From Sphingobacteriaceae bacterium (GTDB taxonomy: Bacteria > Bacteroidota > Bacteroidia > Sphingobacteriales > Sphingobacteriaceae): DNA of 16,580 nt. Below the pieces are notes generated by a model, which was not told the DNA's origin, searched no databases, and worked only from the letters and a program-made list of their open reading frames with translations. Position numbers and translations under genes: made by a program. Numbering within the stretch: the stretch's first letter is position 1; every line of letters begins with the position of its first letter. This document shows, piece after piece, positions 13,529 to 16,580 of the stretch. The DNA lies in the NCBI GenBank assembly GCA_021740025.1, contig JAIPAN010000008.1:1-16580 (forward strand), in the 5' to 3' direction.

Positions 13529-14989
13529 ATGCCAAACCAACGATCAAGGAATAGTCGAGACGATAAATCCGGACCAAATAAGCGTACAACTCGTGCCACT
13601 GGTGGTCGTAAACCTGCTTTTTCTGAAAAGCAGGCCTTCGGAGAAAAAAAGAATTTCGGGGATGACAAAAAGTCGTTTGGCCCTAAAAAACGTGAATTTG
13701 GCGCTAATCGTGAAGAAAAACCAAGAGATTTTACGCCCAGAACAAATCGCACTGATTTCAAAAAAGAAGGGTACTCTAGCGTTCGTACAAGTAGCAGAAC
13801 ACCTAGAGAAGGTGGAGATGCTAAAAGAAGACCTTTTACTAGCAAACCTCGGCCTTTTAAAAGAGACGATGAAGGAGCTTCGCCACGTAGTTTCGGCAAC
13901 AGCCGCTCTGCTAGTGGGGAAAGAAAACCTTATGGCGACCGCCCAACACGCAGAACCGATGGCGATGCACCAAGACCTTATAGCAAACGTCCATCGGATG
14001 GAGAACGAAAACCTTACGGTGATCGCCCAACACGCAGAACCGATGGTGATGCCCCAAGACCTTATAGCAAACGTCCATCGGATGGAGAACGAAAACCTTA
14101 TGATGATCGCCCAGCACGCAGAACAGATGACGAAGGGAATGCAGCAAGACCGTATCAGAAACGCAGTTCTTTTGGAGAACGCCCCTATACTAAAACACTA
14201 GCCCCTAGAAAAGTTAGAGAAGATGCCTTGGGTGGTAAAGGTCGTAAACGCCCTCTACCAGGCAAAGAAGATGGATTGATTCGCTTAAACCGATACATTT
14301 CAAATGCAGGTATTTGCTCCCGCCGTAAAGCAGATGAGTTAATTGCTGCTGGTGTAGTTTCGGTAAATGGAGAAGTAGTTTCGGAATTGGGTTATCGGGT
14401 AAACCCCTCAAAAGATGTAATTCGCTACAATGGCGAAACACTTAAACGGGAGAAAATGGTTTATGTATTGTTAAATAAACCAAAAGATTATATCACTACA
14501 ACCGACGATCCGCAAGAACGCCGTACGGTCATGCAATTAGTAGAAAAAGCATCAAAGGAGCGTATTTACCCCGTTGGCCGTTTAGACCGCAACACAACCG
14601 GTTTGTTGTTAATGACCAATGATGGCGATTTAGCCGATAAATTATCGCACCCGAAAACAGGGATTACCAAAATTTACCAAGTAGAATTAAACAAAAGCCT
14701 ACCACAGGGCGATTTAAATAAGATTGCCTTTGGTTTAGAGCTAGAAGATGGCCTAATTAAACCCGATGCGGTAAGTTATGTACAAGGTGGCACCAAACGT
14801 GAAATTGGCATACAGATTCATAGCGGTAGAAACCGCATTGTACGCCGAATATTCGAATATTTGGGCTATGAAGTAGTAAAGCTAGATCGTGTAATTTACG
14901 CCAACCTTACGAAGAAAGATTTAACAAGAGGACGTTGGAGATATTTAGATGAAAAAGAAATCATCCAACTAAAACACCTTATTAAATAA
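13529..14989 (+). CDS. rluB: RluB/RsuA-family rRNA pseudouridine synthase with long repetitive N-terminal extension
   Basis: Isomerises uridine to pseudouridine in rRNA; RluB members act near position 2605 of 23S rRNA. Of 486 residues only the last 237 or so form the enzyme. An S4 RNA-binding domain begins at about 251 (RLNRYISNAGICSRRKADEL), and the catalytic domain has GRLDRNTTGLLL at 350-361 with Asp353. It continues through the YQVELNK strand to RNRIVRRIFEYLGY. Residues 1-249 are low-complexity, rich in Arg, Lys, Asp, Gly and Pro, and include a 28-residue tandem repeat (130-215). Such basic tails on RNA enzymes occur in Bacteroidota but vary greatly. The stop is 3 bases from the convergent bshA stop. 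RluB rather than RluE/F or RsuA is the likeliest assignment, not proven. Confidence 0.88.
   Translation: MPNQRSRNSRDDKSGPNKRTTRATGGRKPAFSEKQAFGEKKNFGDDKKSFGPKKREFGANREEKPRDFTPRTNRTDFKKEGYSSVRTSSRTPREGGDAKRRPFTSKPRPFKRDDEGASPRSFGNSRSASGERKPYGDRPTRRTDGDAPRPYSKRPSDGERKPYGDRPTRRTDGDAPRPYSKRPSDGERKPYDDRPARRTDDEGNAARPYQKRSSFGERPYTKTLAPRKVREDALGGKGRKRPLPGKEDGLIRLNRYISNAGICSRRKADELIAAGVVSVNGEVVSELGYRVNPSKDVIRYNGETLKREKMVYVLLNKPKDYITTTDDPQERRTVMQLVEKASKERIYPVGRLDRNTTGLLLMTNDGDLADKLSHPKTGITKIYQVELNKSLPQGDLNKIAFGLELEDGLIKPDAVSYVQGGTKREIGIQIHSGRNRIVRRIFEYLGYEVVKLDRVIYANLTKKDLTRGRWRYLDEKEIIQLKHLIK
13916..14173 (+). repeat. 84-base in-frame tandem repeat, three copies
   Basis: Copies at 13916-13999 and 14000-14083 differ at only a few positions, mostly synonymous third bases. 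A third, 14084-14173, is diverged and 6 bases longer. Each encodes a unit starting GERKPYGDRPTRRTDGDAPR and ending PYSKRPSD. A partial unit GERPYTK follows. Copy number could vary by slippage or unequal recombination without shifting frame. Confidence 0.92.
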
Positions 14990-14992
14990 GTT

Positions 14993-16114
14993 TTATCCTA
15001 AAATTTCTCGGTAATAGGCCTCGTAAATAGGCAATATAATACTCAGGTCGAACTCTTTGGCTCTGCTCAAGGCATTTTCTTTGAAGCTATTTAACTTATC
15101 GTCGTTAGCTAAAATAGCAATAGCATGATGTGCCATCGAGGCAATATCACCCACTTCATCCATAAAACCAGTTACACCATCTACATTCAATTCGGGCAAA
15201 CCACCAGCGTTTGAAGTAATTACAGGCACTTTACAAGCCATGGCTTCCAAGGCTGCCAAGCCAAAACTTTCCGATTCAGATGGCATAATAAACAAATCGG
15301 CTACTGATAAAATTTCTTCTACGGCATCTTGCTTGCCCAAAAAGCGAACATTGTCACAAATGTTTAAATCGCGGCACAATTGTTCGCAATACGCCCGTTC
15401 AGGTCCATCGCCCACCATGAGTAATTTAGCAGGCACTTCTTTCACAATTTTCTCAAAAACGTGAATCACATCTTGCGTACGTTTTACTTTTCTGAAATTA
15501 GAGGTATGCACCACAATGCGTTCGTTATTAGGTGCAATGGCTTTCTTAAAATGATCTTTCGCTTTTAGTTTAAAGCGATTCATATCTACAAAATTGGGAA
15601 TTACACGGATATCTTTCGTAATCTCGAAATGCTTGTAGGTATCTTGCTTCAAATATTCAGAAACGGCCGTTACACCATCCGATTGATTGATGGAAAAGGT
15701 GACCACCGGTTTATAGGTTAAATCTTTACCCACCAAGGTAATATCGGTTCCGTGAAGGGTAGTAACCACTGGAATATGAATGCCGTAGGTTGCCAAAATT
15801 TGTTTGGCCATAAAGGCTGCCGAAGCATGCGGTATGGCATAATGAACATGTAAAATATCTAATTTTTCGAACCGTACCACATCTACCAACTTACTGGCCA
15901 AAGCCAATTCGTAGGGAGCATAATCGAATAATGGATAATTGGAAACCGATACTTCGTGATAAAAGAGGTTTTCGGAAAAAAAATCGAGACGTGCAGGTTG
16001 GCTGTAGGTAATAAAATGTACTTGATGACCATTTTCGGCCAAACCCTTGCCTAACTCAGTGGCTAAAACACCACTACCACCAAAAGTGGGGTAACAAACA
16101 ATCCCGATTTTCAT
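14993..16114 (-). CDS. bshA: N-acetyl-alpha-D-glucosaminyl L-malate synthase (bacillithiol synthesis, first step)
   Basis: GT4-family glycosyltransferase that joins UDP-GlcNAc to L-malate, the first step to bacillithiol. The 373 residues open with MKIGIVCYPTFGGSGVLATE, the BshA-type glycine-rich acceptor loop. HVHYAIPHA near 94-102, TTLHGTDITLVG near 116-127 and the GT4 donor-site block ESESFGLAALEAMACKVPVI near 280-300 are all present. These early motifs distinguish BshA from generic GT4 enzymes. It lies 32 bases after the lnt stop with the same orientation. A weaker -7-like element (GATATTTG, 16119-16126) ends 4 bases before the ATG. The stop is 3 bases from the convergent pseudouridine synthase stop. 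bshB and bshC are not in the window. Confidence 0.93.
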   Translation of the reverse strand: MKIGIVCYPTFGGSGVLATELGKGLAENGHQVHFITYSQPARLDFFSENLFYHEVSVSNYPLFDYAPYELALASKLVDVVRFEKLDILHVHYAIPHASAAFMAKQILATYGIHIPVVTTLHGTDITLVGKDLTYKPVVTFSINQSDGVTAVSEYLKQDTYKHFEITKDIRVIPNFVDMNRFKLKAKDHFKKAIAPNNERIVVHTSNFRKVKRTQDVIHVFEKIVKEVPAKLLMVGDGPERAYCEQLCRDLNICDNVRFLGKQDAVEEILSVADLFIMPSESESFGLAALEAMACKVPVITSNAGGLPELNVDGVTGFMDEVGDIASMAHHAIAILANDDKLNSFKENALSRAKEFDLSIILPIYEAYYREILG

Positions 16115-16118
16115 ACTA

Positions 16119-16126
16119 CAAATATC
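16119..16126 (-). promoter_or_regulatory. Possible -7 element of bshA
   Basis: The minus strand reads GATATTTG, seven of eight positions of TAnnTTTG (G for T), then TAGT and the ATG. It has the same 4-base spacing as tatD and lipA. There is no -33 box, and bshA could simply be read from lnt. Confidence 0.3.
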
Positions 16127-16146
16127 GGGCTATTTTTTGGATTCTT

Positions 16147-16580
16147 TTAAGATGTTTTAAAGCTTGCCTTTAATTTGTATCTCATATACAAAGCAAGCAG
16201 TACGAGTGCAAAAGCTCCTGAACAACCGAGTATGGCTAAAATATCGCCATATTGGGTGTAAAACGTTTGATCTTCATTTAAATTGATGTCTGCTTTTAAA
16301 GCAGTAGGTACCCACCACCCACTTTTTTTCACCACATCTCCCCGTTGGTTAATAAAGCACGAAATACCCGTATTGGCCGAACGAGCAACCCAGCGTCGGT
16401 TTTCGATGGCTCGTAATTTGGCATAGGCCAAGTGCTGGTCTTTGCCCGAAGTATTGCCCCACCAAGCATCGTTGGTAATGATGGCAATAAAGCCCGCTCC
16501 TTGCTTTACACTCTCGGCTACATAACTTCCCCAAATAGATTCGTAACATATAATGGGCGAAACTCCCATTCCCCTTTGGG
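16147..16580 (-). CDS. lnt: Apolipoprotein N-acyltransferase, C-terminal part (N-terminus beyond window)
   Basis: Integral inner-membrane enzyme that adds the third acyl chain to the N-terminal Cys of lipoproteins. The visible 144 codons cover the end of the nitrilase-like periplasmic domain and the last membrane helix. They include the catalytic-Cys segment VSPIICYES right at the window edge, NDAWWG, and the RAIENRRWVARSANTGIS block, all Lnt hallmarks. These are followed by a hydrophobic helix (ILAILGCSGAFALVLLALYM) near the C-terminus. The reading frame is open to the window end, and the Met at 16569 is internal rather than a start. It is followed by bshA on the same strand. Substrates would include the FKBP lipoprotein and the 38-residue lipoprotein, if both are exported here. 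Confidence 0.93.
   Translation of the reverse strand, partial: QRGMGVSPIICYESIWGSYVAESVKQGAGFIAIITNDAWWGNTSGKDQHLAYAKLRAIENRRWVARSANTGISCFINQRGDVVKKSGWWVPTALKADINLNEDQTFYTQYGDILAILGCSGAFALVLLALYMRYKLKASFKTS

Noticed and set aside
13911..14147. Antisense frame over the repeat with a periodic His/Leu/Val product
   Set aside because: It is the mirror of the 84-base repeat. The periodicity comes from the sense gene, and no promoter or start context supports it.
13455..14201. A 248-codon plus-strand frame overlapping the pseudouridine synthase in another register
   Set aside because: It stays open only because the low-complexity repeat lacks stops in that register. Its product is repetitive (HRMENENL..., AQHAEPM) with no domain, and it begins upstream of the predicted promoter.
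1..16580. A hidden defence, secretion or mobile system
   Set aside because: I looked for CRISPR-like spaced repeats, transposases, terminal inverted repeats, attachment sites, toxin-antitoxin pairs, reverse transcriptases and abrupt composition change. None is visible, and all large ORFs are recognisable housekeeping families or shadows.

Overview
The window is chromosomal, moderately AT-rich DNA from a member of the Bacteroidota. The evidence is that promoters fit the phylum consensus TTG-N17-23-TAnnTTTG (the exact octamer TATTTTTG precedes ndk, the TPR gene, lipA and rluB), starts lie in A/T-rich leaders without Shine-Dalgarno sequences, and bacillithiol genes (bshA, ytxJ) occur beside a recF-DUF721 pair, an FKBP lipoprotein and a cytoplasmic-type asparaginase. 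The sequence alone does not fix the order or family. Almost everything is compact housekeeping DNA. I see no mobile element, CRISPR array, prophage, toxin-antitoxin or defence locus, and no gene-free stretch over 300 bases.

Layout. 1-686 (-): a polyprenyl diphosphate synthase cut by the left edge. 798-2720 (-): tatD, ansA and tRNA-Ser(GGA) in one apparent transcription unit ending in a hairpin terminator. 2736-4755 (-): an nrnA-like DHH phosphoesterase and an FKBP-type lipoprotein, with a terminator 15 bases before the tatD start. 4771-4910: divergent promoters for nrnA (-) and ndk (+). 5378-6770 (-): recF overlapping a DUF721/DciA-like gene, sharing a bidirectional terminator with ndk. 6853-8174 (+): a membrane TPR protein with terminator, then a 38-residue lipoprotein gene (below the usual ORF cut-off) followed by ytxJ. 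8171-8578 (-): an OsmC-like protein. 8668-9546 (+): lipA. 9532-12378 (-): uvrA. 12503-13315 (-): a lytic transglycosylase. 13529-14989 (+): an RluB/RsuA-type pseudouridine synthase with a long repetitive basic N-terminal extension. 14993-16580 (-): bshA and the C-terminal part of lnt.

Functional threads. Envelope: Lnt acylates lipoproteins, and the window encodes two predicted lipoproteins, a murein transglycosylase and a polyprenyl synthase that makes a quinone side chain or lipid carrier precursor. Thiol redox: BshA starts bacillithiol synthesis, YtxJ is a predicted bacilliredoxin, and the OsmC protein is a Cys-dependent peroxidase candidate. DNA upkeep: UvrA, RecF, a probable DciA-type helicase loader, a TatD nuclease, and Ndk for dNTP supply.

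Most notable observations. (1) Two genes (tatD, lipA), and less exactly bshA, have a -7 element ending exactly four bases before the ATG, predicting leaderless mRNAs. (2) Three convergent pairs have overlapping or near-abutting stops and no visible terminator. (3) An 84-base in-frame tandem repeat lies in the pseudouridine synthase. (4) A tiny lipoprotein gene sits directly ahead of ytxJ. I did not find a convincing previously undescribed multi-gene system.
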